From Aldrovandia affinis (Eukaryota > Chordata > Actinopteri > Notacanthiformes > Halosauridae), in the NCBI GenBank assembly GCA_029706075.1, contig JAINUG010000381.1, forward strand, positions 310,001-374,000: a stretch of DNA of 64,000 bases. Direction: 5' to 3'. The notes under the pieces were generated by a model. The model searched no databases and was not told the origin of the DNA. It was given only the letters and a program-made list of their open reading frames with translations. Numbering within the stretch: position 1 is the stretch's first letter; the number at the start of each line of letters is the position of its first letter. This document shows, piece after piece, positions 1-25,529 of the stretch. A program made the position numbers and the translations under genes.

Positions 1-1590
1 AGCTATTATTAGCTGGCTAGCTAAAAATACATGCTGGAACTCAGGTTGTGAAAACGTACCTTATAATTCCAGCAGTGCTGTGAAAATGTTTCGGCGCAAT
101 TAAATCTGTGACGGTTACCCGCTGTCACAATTTAGTTTTCTTCAGGTACTCTGGAAAAGCTATCGAACGTTAGCTAGAAATTATGAATGCAATTTTTCTC
201 GCCTGGCGCGGCGGACCGGTAGCTAGCAGGATACACAGCGTTTCTTTTCTCTTGTGCCTTGTGCCTTTTTCCTTTTTCCTTTTTCGCGCACGTTTGTGTG
301 TTCCCGCAAGTAAATATAAATGGATTTATATTGGTTACTGCTTGCTCTTCTTCTGAGCTGTCTCTTTCTCTTTTCTTCTCTTACTTCCTCCAAAACAACC
401 CTGGTGTCAGCAGACACTGACGCCATCACGCACGTCCGAGAAGCCATACCTTTAAACCCATAGATATAATACGTAGATGCCTCATTGGCTGCTGTTGTAT
501 GTTGCAGCGATACGTCTGCACGACCGCCTGGGATACTACACACTGTACCATTCAGCAACATGCAATGTTGTCATTAGAAAATGATAAATAAAAATACTGT
601 GGTGTCATTTGGCTCAAAATTGTTATGTCTAACAGCTATGGCCCAGGCTCTTCTAGTGCCTGGATCCTTGGGAAACATGTGACAAAAACCAGGCTATATC
701 AACAATCAAAGGCCATATCAACAAAACATTTTTTTTTACATTTATAACCACTTGGTCATGCAGTGGTTTGACAATTAGCTAACGTTAGGCTATATGGCCT
801 TGTTATCATCATGGCAATATATGTGGGCCATTCAACTTTATCAGCTTCAACATCACCTTTAAGTGACAGTGAAATAGTGAAATAGCCACTTACTTGTGAA
901 AAGTTATCCCACGAGCCTTGCTTCTATGGTTCCATCTATTTGTACAGCCAAATTGCATTTTTGCAATTCCCCTTTGTACCGTTTTCACAGCCAGGTTCTG
1001 CGGAAAACTGTTGAGGAAACTCAACAATCGTGAAATTTGGAAATCAAGTAACCTGCATGTTATGCAGAAATTAAGCGAGTGATAGTAGATTTTAAGAGGG
1101 GAAGTCTGCATCTTTCAATACACATACAGTATGTTTGTTTAGACGCGGATCTTGCCTGCCCCAATATGGCGGCCGTGCGTATCTGAACAGGGTGAATGAG
1201 GCATCTATGTATTTATATCTATGTTTTTTTCATTTAATTTTTGACATTTTTTATTTAAACCGCTAGCCGCCCCTATATCTATGTTTAAACCTACCCAACA
1301 GGTTTAAATCCTGTCCATGCCAGCCACCCGCAATTGGATAATGTCACGTCAGATCTCTCAGAAATAGTTCTAACATTCATTACTTTAGTTTACAGTTAAG
1401 CAGCATGGTTGTCTAACACAAGATTGTAGCTGAGCCATTGCCATTGAAGGCTGAATGTTATTACTTCTGTGCGAATTCATGAGAAGTGTAGTCAACCGCA
1501 CACATCAAACGTTAAACATGCATATCTTGGTTATTTGTATTTCAGAAATCTTATATTCTGAGACTTTAAGCATTGTACAAATTAATGAAC
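1..1590. other. no gene seen; AT-rich non-coding DNA
   Basis: I find no exon, RNA gene or intact transposon here. Open frames on the minus strand (223-561 and 890-1111) have no recognisable domain and low-complexity basic composition. If human gene order held, a divergently transcribed RAB7A could lie to the left of rpn1, but I see none of its coding sequence in the window. Confidence 0.5.
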
Positions 1591-1604
1591 TGTAGACATA
1601 CTGC

Positions 1605-1740
1605 CTATAGAAAGTCATCATACCCTTTTGAAATAGTCACCTTTTTTTGTCTTACAGCCTGAAATGAAAGTACATAAAATACATCTTTTTCCAGCTATAT
1701 TTACACATTTTGCCTTACAACATTCAAGTGAAAAAAAGGG
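1605..1740. mobile_element. end fragment of a Tc1/mariner-like element
   Basis: The stretch beginning 'ctgcctatagaaagtcatca' and continuing through 'tacagcctgaaatgaaa' resembles the terminal part of short Tc1/mariner-type elements common in fish genomes. No transposase and no partner end can be delimited, so this is a family-level impression only. Confidence 0.35.
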
Positions 1741-2453
1741 CAACATTTCTGACAATTAATTTAAAAAACTAGAATAACAGGGTTGGAAAAGCGATCATTT
1801 TGTAACATTGAATGCCATCTTGAAGCGAAGGAATGAATATAAAGAAGCAGATATTGGTTAGATATTGATATTGGGCATACATTGGAGATCTGATTCTCAG
1901 AATTTACGAGAAGATTGAATTAGTGGCATGATAATTAATATTTCAACAAAATCTATAGAACTGGACTGGCTGTACAGGTTTAGAGAGTGGAATTTTCCAC
2001 ATGCCATCTCAGGTCAAATCAGTGTCTCACCCTGTTAGGTATAATTGAGAAACAGTAAGCTACAAACACAAAACAAACCTAACAATAAAACTATGTATAG
2101 GGTGTCAATATCACCTTCTGCACCTGATGTTCACCTGCTCACTTACGTGTTTGAACTCTGCTACATTCTCCCCCTCTAAATTCCTATCAGCTGAATTATA
2201 GGCATCAATTGTATTATCCAAGTCATGGCACCACTTTAACAGGGGTAGGCACTGCAGGTTTCAACCCAGGAACCTTGCTGGCCATACTGCACAATGAAGG
2301 ATACAACTGGCTTGCAAAGCTAAAGACCAATGTTTCCCAGCCAAGGGAACACATCATACTCTTATTGAAGCTCCAGAGGGATAATATCACCTTTCTTAGT
2401 GGGCATTTACATGCTCACTCATGTCTCTGACCTCCACTATATTCACACCACAG

Positions 2454-2567
2454 TGTGGTAGTGTAATAATGGTTAGGGAATAGGGGTAATAACTAAAATA
2501 TTGCAGGTTCAAATCCCAGGCAGATCAATGTACACTTAGGCAAGGTACTTAACTTAAATGTTGAGTC
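2454..2567 (+). mobile_element. degenerate tRNA-derived SINE fragment
   Basis: It contains an A-box-like 'taatggttaggga', a B-box-like 'gcaggttcaaatccca' and the downstream 'aaggtacttaactt'. All three occur in the same order in the better preserved SINE at 16620-16841. The 3' tail is missing. Homology to that copy is visible by eye. Confidence 0.5.
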
Positions 2568-2656
2568 CATGACGCTCCCTGGCCCTGAACTCACAAATAG
2601 TTTGGAAAAACGTTACACATATCACTTTAAACAATAAACAGAAAGATATTTCATGG

Positions 2657-3930
2657 ATGTCTGCTCACACCGGTCTCCCCACTAGATCATTTATGTTTAG
2701 AAGGCACCTAGCCCTTACTGAGAGCTGCCCCCATGGATGCACTGACTTGGAACATGAACACCTTCTGTTCTGGGAGTGCTCCGTGGCCAAACGAGTCTCC
2801 CCTAACAGACCCTTGAGATCCTCCCTGGTGGCTGAGAGTGTTATGTTTTGCTATGTCTGTTCGGTTTAGTTTTTGTACTTTGTTTATTTATCATTCATCA
2901 TTCACGTTTCATTCACGTTCTGTTCCCCGTCTGTCATTATTCCTTGTTGTTCGAGATCCACTTCTTGTCTTTGTCATGCACTTCGGGAAATTCAATTCTT
3001 CGGTTTTTCTGTCTTAGTTTCTTATCTCGTTTTACTTCTTTATTTCTTTCTAATACACTTTGTTAGTTAGATGTATATAGTACTAACCAATAATGTACTA
3101 ACATTAGTGATTTAGATTAAGTTACTAACATTACTAATTACTAATTATCTCACGCTTCTATCTATCACTATCATTCTCTCTCTCATTGTCCTATCCCTGT
3201 ACGCTTCTCACGTTTAGCTTCATTTGCACGCAGATTCTCTCTATGTGTTCCTCCCCTTCGAACTGTGCACGTGTCTGCCTGCTCTTCCAGGTCGTATATT
3301 GTCTATGTGTCTCTGTGATTCCCAGTCCGTGTCTTTCGTTTCCCCTCGCTATTGTATTAGCGAATCCCATCGTTTTCACCTGTGTTTCTGCCCTTCTCTC
3401 CTCCCAGTCACACCTGATTCCTATTGTGTTTCCCTTCCCTGCCTGTATGTAAGTTCCGTGTTTATGTTCACTCCTTGTCAGAACGTTGATCATCATTCCC
3501 TGTGCCGATTGTTAGTAAGCCAGAGTCTGTTGCATTTTCCCGAGACACCCCTTCTGTTTTCACTTCGAGTTTGCCTGCCGATTCTGTTTTGTTTGCCTAT
3601 TCTGATTTCTTGGTTTTAACTTTTTGGATTGTTTGTTGACTACTCTCTGGATTTCGATTTTGTGTCTTCGCTACTCTGTCTACTGGTTTTGACCCCTGCC
3701 TGAATTATACGTTCCTTTTTGCCTGATCCTGGTCTGCATCTGGGTCCTTATCCCGTACCTCACAGAGAGAGTCCTATACATCCCCCCTGAGGGATGCAAG
3801 ACCTCGGAGCTCCAGCGCCAGTGGAGGATCATTAACACAATCAGGTCTACGAAAAGCAAACAGTGGACCTGGTCACTCTCAGATGAGAATTCAAAACCAC
3901 CTCCAGGACAGCATTCTGGCAGACTTTTCA
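2657..3930 (+). pseudogene. retroelement remnant with a zinc-knuckle-like C-terminus
   Basis: The frame at 2657-2869 contains a C-x3-C then H..H..C arrangement (CPHGC, EHEHLLFWEC) like the C-terminal Cys/His motif of Tx1/L1-type LINE ORF2 proteins. No reverse transcriptase or endonuclease is attached. It runs into about 900 bp of pyrimidine-rich sequence (2850-3790) resembling the untranslated or LTR portions of fish retroelements. Class assignment is uncertain. Confidence 0.3.
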
Positions 3931-4284
3931 AAGGATGAGAGAAGGGCGAGAAAGAAATGGGGGGTGAGCCACTGGAAAGACCTGGTCATATTTACCCTAG
4001 AATTGATCCCGTCTACCACAATGCAATGCGGTCGTGTCATACCGAAGGAGAGAAGGGAAAGAATGGCGACAGAAAGAAATACAGCGACGTTACTTACATT
4101 TATTTACATTTACACAAAACTTTGCCCGTCTTTGAAACTCAAAACTTTAGCACATTTAAACCTGCCGCCATGAGTGCTCGGTTTGTTTATGATACTGAGC
4201 ACATCCGCTTGCGTCACCTGAATATCCGGCACTTTTTTTTTTTTTACGCAAATGACGTTCAGTTGTAGTCTCCGAAAACACTAC

Positions 4285-4370
4285 TTTCGTTCTCTAAATA
4301 GTACACTATATAGTATATACTATATAGGGAATAGGGAATAGGGAACGAGTGAGCGGTTTCGGACACGGCC
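4285..4370. mobile_element. possible non-autonomous DNA-transposon terminus
   Basis: A palindromic 'tagtacactatatagtatatactatatag' segment followed by 'ggaatagggaatagggaac' resembles hAT-type terminal repeats that are frequent in fish. A SINE-like scrap ('acttaacctgaattgcttcaataaat', about 4510-4545) follows. Boundaries cannot be set. Confidence 0.25.
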
Positions 4371-4988
4371 CTGGTCTCCGTGACCAGCGTCGGACATTGT
4401 AACCACTGGATCACGCGGGAGGCCTGTACAAATATTTTTAAAGGAAAAAAAAGTTGAACATGCTTTTAAACTATAAAATGTGATCTACACAACCAATAAA
4501 ATACTATTTACTTAACCTGAATTGCTTCAATAAATACCTATCTGTATACACAGAAAAATGTTCAGCGTTAAATCAATTATACTAATTTTTTTCCTGACTA
4601 TACTGGTATAGAATCTGTTGTAGTTAATTTCACACTGAACATTTAGCTCTGTCTCTCTAGATTAATTTGATGTTCCCATTCCTTTTTTAACATGAATTTC
4701 CCCCCCTTTTCTCTTTCCTCATTTCTGCTGAGTTTTAATCCTCCAAAGCTGAGAGGCAGAATCTGCTTGGATTCACCGCTACATACAGTGCCTCTTTAAA
4801 GTCTGCACCCCATCTCAAAAAAGTTGAAAGGTGTTTGTGGAAGGCGTCGGTCTCAGCAGCGGATCAGGGCGATTAGCGGCCACGCCTACTGGCAGAGCAG
4901 CCAGCGCACGCACCGGTCTGGTGTTGCTAATCACATCGGTGTGCTTTAAAACTGCTCTGCTCTCTTCAGTAGGTGGCTGGAACAAAAA

Positions 4989-5073
4989 CGAAAAGCGAAA
5001 AGCGAAAAGCGAAAAGCGAAAAGCGAAAAGCGAAAAGCGAAAAGCGAAAAGCGAAAAGCGAAAAGCGAAAAGC
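4989..5073. repeat. (CGAAAAG)n minisatellite, 12 copies
   Basis: A 7-bp unit repeats about twelve times with no interruption. Because 7 is not a multiple of 3, each frame reads a 21-bp super-period, which produces open but meaningless repetitive peptides on both strands. Confidence 0.95.
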
Positions 5074-5934
5074 AAAGTTTCCGATTATGGTTTAAATGGT
5101 TGTTGTGTTTATTTGGTTTGAAAACTCCCGGTCTGGTTCTCTGCCCATGTCGGGATCAGAGAACGTTGAAAGATAAATAAATAAAGAATCCGGTCCGTAG
5201 ACCGAAAACTCCACCCCTGTTTCCAGACTGCTCTGTTCTGTACCAGATTTTTCCCATCTTTATTTGCACATTTTACTATTTGCACATGAAAACCATTGTA
5301 CACAGCAACAGCTGCCCTAACAACAATAATATTACCCAGAATTTAAACGGCAAGCACTTGAAGTTTCATTCAATCCATCATCTGTTTAATGGCTGCATGA
5401 ATCTGGTCCTACTGTTTAAAATTATTAGTCTTCAGGTGTCTTTATCCCTCCATCACCTTGTATGATGTTCTCATTGTAATGGAGGACCTGAATGCATTTT
5501 GACTGCTTCCCTCATATGAATCACCTGTCCCTACCATTACTTCATTCTCTTTTCTTTCATGTCTCCCCCTACACTTCCCCTAATGTGCATGCCTTCAGTG
5601 TCTTTCTTATAAAATGGTTTTACCTGTGTACTATCTGAGTGTGGAGGGAGTGTATTTATACCTCTGCCAGGTGGAGTGGAGGTTATAACTGCCCGTGTGT
5701 GAGCGAAATAACTTGGATTGCTACGGATGGATAAGGAGGAAGCATAGTAAAATCCTTGTCTTTGGAGTTTTATGCATTTCATGTATTTATATTGTAGGCT
5801 AGTCCTCTACATATAGCATGTATTTTACAGCATTTGTACATTTTGTACAGGACAGATCTGCGGATAAACTGACAGAACGACAAATTACAAAATGGTGTAA
5901 CGTATCTTCATTGTGTTATGCGAGGATACCAGCA

Positions 5935-6271
5935 ACGTGCTGCAATTGGGGGGTTGGCTCAGTAAAAAGGCTGAGCCATTTTACATGATGAATCTGAGCA
6001 GATTCTACGCAGCGTAACCGCCCCATTCGCGCCCCCCCCAAGAAAACGAGAAAAAAACCTATGACGTTATGACGCACTCCACGATACGTGAGGGTACGTG
6101 GAAATGACTGAAGCGTCATCGCTTTGGCTGCAGCGGAGTTTCTTGAGCCGGTAAGGCCTTTCTTCTCCGAAAGCCATTTACTCTAACTCTACGTGGTAAT
6201 TTTTTTCTTTTGTTATAACTACGGGTAATTGTAACTGAAATTATAAACAAAACATACATTCAGTGTCAGCT
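5935..6271 (+). promoter_or_regulatory. rpn1 promoter and 5' UTR region
   Basis: A C/G-rich segment immediately upstream of the rpn1 start codon. It contains CRE-type half sites TGACG at 6062 and 6070, an inverted CGTCA at 6114, and two ACGTG cores (6085-6099) resembling UPR-element half sites. This would suit a gene for the ER glycosylation machinery, but a full ERSE (CCAAT-N9-CCACG) is absent. A potential small 5' UTR intron runs from GTAAGG at 6151 to CAG at 6261-6263. The transcription start is not determined. Confidence 0.5.
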
Positions 6272-20861
<14,590 letters not shown>

Positions 20862-21892
20862 ACACACAAAAAAATTCCCATGTATGCACCATCAATCCGT
20901 ACCCTGCCCTTACGCACACACACCCACAAATACACATGTACCCCCCCCACACATACGCACACACACACACAGTTAATACACCAGCACTTACGTATTGAGG
21001 CATACACATCTCTCTCTCATACACTTGTGACTATACACACTCACGTGTCCAGCAATGAGCTTGTCTGCTTCCCTTATCGCCTCATTAACAGACATGCTCC
21101 ACGTTGCGATTGGCCTGCTGTGTGCAGGAGGCAGGAGGTGTGGGAGATGGCTTGAGAATTCTGCGTGTGGCTAGCGGAAACGCTGTGTTTTTGTTTCATT
21201 TTATGGTTTCTATTTTGTATTTTGATTTCACCTTCGCTGAATGATTGCTTTAGTTTGGAAGAAGAAAAAAAATGTTTTGAACGTACTGGAAAATATTACA
21301 ATAAATGTTGAAACAGATTAGTGAGTTTCCTTTTCAATGTTACTGTACACATGTCACCTTCTATATTCACTGCCCCCCATGTGCCCTGATCAGGTTTAGC
21401 CTAGAGAAGGGTGAGACACTAAACCTGAAGCTCCTTTGCTGATTTCTTGGGCCAAACACAATGCAGCGTTGGAGGCATTTGTGAATAAAACATCACCCTG
21501 TGCATTTGCTTGCTGCTTTTTGGTGCCATCTGCCTCACCCACACGTTTGAACAAACACAAATGACCTGAACGCAAATCAGTCCAGGTGCAGACGTTTGGC
21601 ATGTTTTTTGTTTTTTGTTTTTTTTGGTCAGTGACTGCAGTTAAGTTTATACTTTTTTTTTTTTTTTTTTTTTTCTCCTTCTTTGATTTGTTCCTTCTGT
21701 AATGTGATAATTGTACCTGAATGAGATTGGAGTGTGTGTGGAGTGGGGCAATGGAGGAAATTGGGTTATGTTGGTGTATGTAAACTTCCAATGGCATGAG
21801 GAAGAAGTGGAAATGACCAAATTTGGAATAAAAGGAACTGTCTAAACTCACTGTCCTTATCAGTTTTGTCATAGTGACAACCTAATAAACAA
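20862..21892 (+). terminator. rpn1 3' UTR and polyadenylation signals
   Basis: AATAAA occurs at 21300-21305, about 440 nt past the stop, and again at 21827-21832 and 21884-21889. The first is followed by a T-rich stretch and is the likeliest major signal; a 24-nt oligo(T) lies at about 21651-21674. CA-repeat-rich sequence is present at 20916-20972. Confidence 0.6.
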
Positions 21893-23276
21893 GTCAAGAA
21901 AACAGCAGAGATTTTAGAACATGGGGATGCATGCATACAGCACTTGCTCCAAAAATATGTTTTTTAGGGAAATGAGGAACATTTTAAATTGTAGCCTGGT
22001 AGCTCATTTTAATCTTTTGGAAGTACATTTGGAAGATTCCCTTTGAGGAACATGCTGTTAATTAAACTAGGTAGACCACGCCTCACACCAGAACACTAGA
22101 GGGTGCTCTTGTCCTGTTTCTTGATTGCTCAGATGGTGAAAGTACAGAGATTTTTTCCCAATGTATTTATATCGAACAGAATTAAGTTAGTTTCACAACA
22201 AAGCCAATAACAGCTGGCTCTGTGTGAATCCTGAAATGCGTCAAAATAACTTCATAAATGTATAATGAATTATGTGATTACGTGCTGTTCATTATTAGGG
22301 AAGCATGTGTACTAAAGTACTAGTTTGAGGATTAATTTATTAAACATTTTTCTGAAGCATATAATGCGGTCAGAGGTCCAGTCACACAGTTAAGTGGCAC
22401 TTCTGAGCATACAGCTTAGATCGCTATAATCGCTCATCCATGTCACATGTATCACTTTCACCTCAAACCCCTTTGTGTACTGTAGTAACAACATTGCATT
22501 GGGGATACAGGCACTGACATTTATTGGTCCACTACATCTTAGTGCATTAGTTATAATGCAGTGAAATTATAGTCAGTCCTCCACAGGCATCAATTTCACT
22601 GCCCGTAATGGATCTGGATGGATGTTGCTAATGCTAAGCCAAAAATTGACCTTAAGTTGACTGCGCATGCTCCAGCTCTCTGGTCCTCGAAATACACCCC
22701 TGGCTTGCTTAAAGTGGTAGGCATTGCTATGTTTTACATTAAACAAAGGAAGTAACTCTCCATCTGCAACACTGTATTGCAGATAACCTAGATTTCTGCA
22801 CACTATATTCATAATATTGAGTTCAAATACAAGCTAAAATAATAGCATTTTGAATAGCTTGGAATGCCAGGTGGGGCAGCTCCAGGCATCCCATAGTGGA
22901 CAGTGGTGGCTGACTGAAAATGCCCTAAGACCATGGTCATCATCTCCAAAGGTCAAGTGATGGAGTGATGGTATGATAAGAAGACTACAGAATGGGACAC
23001 TGAAAGAGGTGAATGGGACATGGGGTTGGTGAAGGGGTGTCGCTGTGATTCCAATAGGGCAGTACATCAGCCACCATTCTAAATGTCAGGATGGGCTCAA
23101 TGCCCATGAGGTTTATGTAGCAACTGTGAGCTGCCACAATTACAATTATTTTTTTATACTAGTGGTACTGGAGATGCAGATATACCAAATAAAGGAAAAA
23201 TGTAAGCAAGCAATAGACTTAAGAGTTGGTGGAGAAGGTACATACCTAAAATGACAAACACATTCTGTAACTAATT
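21893..23276. other. intergenic, no gene seen
   Basis: AT-rich sequence downstream of rpn1 with no recognisable exon, RNA gene or transposon. Short frames on both strands have no domain content. Confidence 0.5.
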
Positions 23277-23626
23277 AAAAAAAAAAAAAAAAAATTGGCA
23301 GGCAAATGTTACCCTCTGTTGATCCAACTATCCCCCTCACAAGCAACAGCTACGGGACCAGCCACTATTGGGACCAGCAGTGGCAAGGACGGCGAACCGC
23401 CTCCTTCAAGACGGAACTCACCCAAGCGCCAACCCTGATTCCGATACATCCAGAGAAGCTTTCTGTGCATGCGGCAAACTTATGCCAGCATCCCTTCCCC
23501 TTCCCTTTGGGGCAGACAGCCAATCGCTAACCCTGAACAGGACTCCCGGACAGGAATCGAACCCCGGCTGCAGTGAGCAAGCTGCACTCCATGCAAGTGC
23601 CTTTACCGTTGCGCCACTCTGGGGCC
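23277..23626 (-). mobile_element. second SINE family, tRNA-derived, minus strand
   Basis: On the minus strand the head reads TGGCGCAACGGTAAAGGC (A box, 23599-23616) and GGTTCGATTCC (B box, 23553-23563), both matching Pol III consensus. A unique body of about 230 bp follows and ends at 23277-23294, which on the element strand is oligo(T) of about 18, not oligo(A). It shares no tail with the SINE at 16620. Confidence 0.75.
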
Positions 23627-25500
23627 CTGTCACTGTATTTTTAATTTGAACTATACAGTTAGCTGGCCAACTTGCATTTATATAGGGCCATGACATTCAT
23701 TTAGTTGGCTAACTAGCTATTAAAATGACAAAATGGTAACATTGTAGCTAATTGCTGTTAGATGCTGGTGAGCATGCTTGTTGTCTTGCTAATGAACTTG
23801 GTCACATTGAACATCACTTCCAGTTTTACTTGAGTTTTTCCACCTGTATTTTGATTATTCGTGTATTTAAAAAAATGCATCTGAGCATCCTATATCTGCT
23901 GAATTTATAGAAAAAGGCTATTTATTTTTTCATATGGTAAAATCACCTTGAGGACAAGAAAAGTCATAGTATACCTTTAAAACTGACAGAGTTTAATTTA
24001 ATGTCTGAGTAAATTATACTTATATCTCAGCTGGAAGGTGCAGTTGCAGCCAGGAAGGGACTGAACCAGCAGTGATTGATTACGGTTGGTTCATATGCAC
24101 TCTTCTCCCCCAACCCACAGTCCTCATATCCATGGGTGCATGTGTGTGTTTGTGTCTGTGTATGTGTATGTTTGCATGCACAAGAATATGTGTGCTTGCG
24201 ATTGTTAATGTGTGTATATGTGTGTGTGCGTATTTGTGTATGCAATTGTATGTGTTTGTACATGTTTATATGTGTGGGTGTGTGTGTGTATGCATGTATG
24301 TGTGGGTCCTCTCTCTGCAGATTTGTGATGATGAGACACAAATCCTCTTGCTTTCCAGCTGTCCACAACACCAACCAAGACCCTCTGATCTCTGCCGCGC
24401 AGCTCTCCATCAAAGTCCGACTGGTCGTGGTTGTCAGAAAGAGTTTCCCGGGAGTGCTGTGCTGTGCTGGCTGATCTATCATGGGAAGAAGTAAATACGT
24501 TGCAGATCTATGTCAGTATATGTGTTATTCTTTACATATGGAATACTGCTAATAATGAGTAAACACAAAGGCCTGTGCTCTCTCTGTCGCACATAAAAAC
24601 AAACACACGCACACATACACACAGACTCTCCTCTCTCTCGCTCTCATGACAAGCATACATTTATTTTGCCGTAACATATACTGTACATATTACAGAAATA
24701 TCACTCTCTTCTCTCTCATAAAGTCTCAAAATTCTCTCTCTCTCTTCCTGTTAAGCGATGCTGATTGAAGTTGTAGAGGAATTTCCCATTGGTCACTGAG
24801 TGTGGCCCCATGCCTTCCAGACCATTTCCTGTATTCCAGCACTGACAGGAAACTGTCATTGTCCTCTAGACAGCGAAAGAGATACTTAGATACATAGACA
24901 TAGGTTGGCAGATTAAACACATTGATCAACTTAGAGAGAGAGATTATAAAAATGTTTAAATGTTTTGCTGTAAGCTTTAGCAATATATGTGAATTAGAAT
25001 TTGAGATATTACTCACAGATTTTCATTTCTCTTAATCTTTTATTTTATTCCCTCCATCCTTGCTTGGTGGACCCTTTGCTGTTCTTTCATTTCCGTGCTG
25101 TGTGTCTTTTCCCCACTCCGCAGCTGTAGTCAGAGTCCAGCTGTGTTTGTGGGTTGTGGAGAAAAACAAATGGCCATCCCACAGGCCGGAAACATTCCCT
25201 TGCCACACCTGCTTCCTGTGCAACACTTTATTTGCTTCTGTAGCTGCTTGAAATTCACACCCCCTGCAAAAAAGAAAAATGACCCTGACAATCCCACCAA
25301 AACCAATTCACACTGTGATTGCTATGGTAACAATGTCCTGATGGTCACAGAGACATAGGCAGAAGCAGATTTGACATTCAGGAGATGGTAACAGACCACC
25401 TTGTGTGCGTGTGTGATGTGTGTGTGTGCGTGCGTGCATGCATGTCTGAGAGAGTGTTGAAATGTCAGATAGAGAAAAAAATCTTAAAACTGAAACGAAC
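23627..25500. other. intergenic, GT-rich repeats, no gene seen
   Basis: 24140-24310 is an imperfect (TG)n tract with TATG interruptions; shorter CA/TG runs occur at 24605-24625 and 25400-25445. No supported exon. Confidence 0.5.
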
Positions 25501-25529
25501 AGAAATGATACTGTAGTTCTGGAAAGCGG

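Noticed and set aside
223-561. Minus-strand open frame of 112 codons
   Set aside because: Basic low-complexity C-terminus, no domain and no splice context; not supported as a gene.
5956-5977. Hairpin GGCTCAG...CTGAGCC upstream of rpn1
   Set aside because: Only 7 bp of stem; short palindromes of this size are expected by chance.
6263-6271. Upstream in-frame GTG as rpn1 start
   Set aside because: GTG is not a usual vertebrate start; ATG 6272 has a good context and directly begins the signal peptide.
24072-24494. Overlapping long frames on both strands
   Set aside because: They arise from an imperfect TG repeat; Cys/Val-rich and His/Thr-rich peptides are repeat artefacts.
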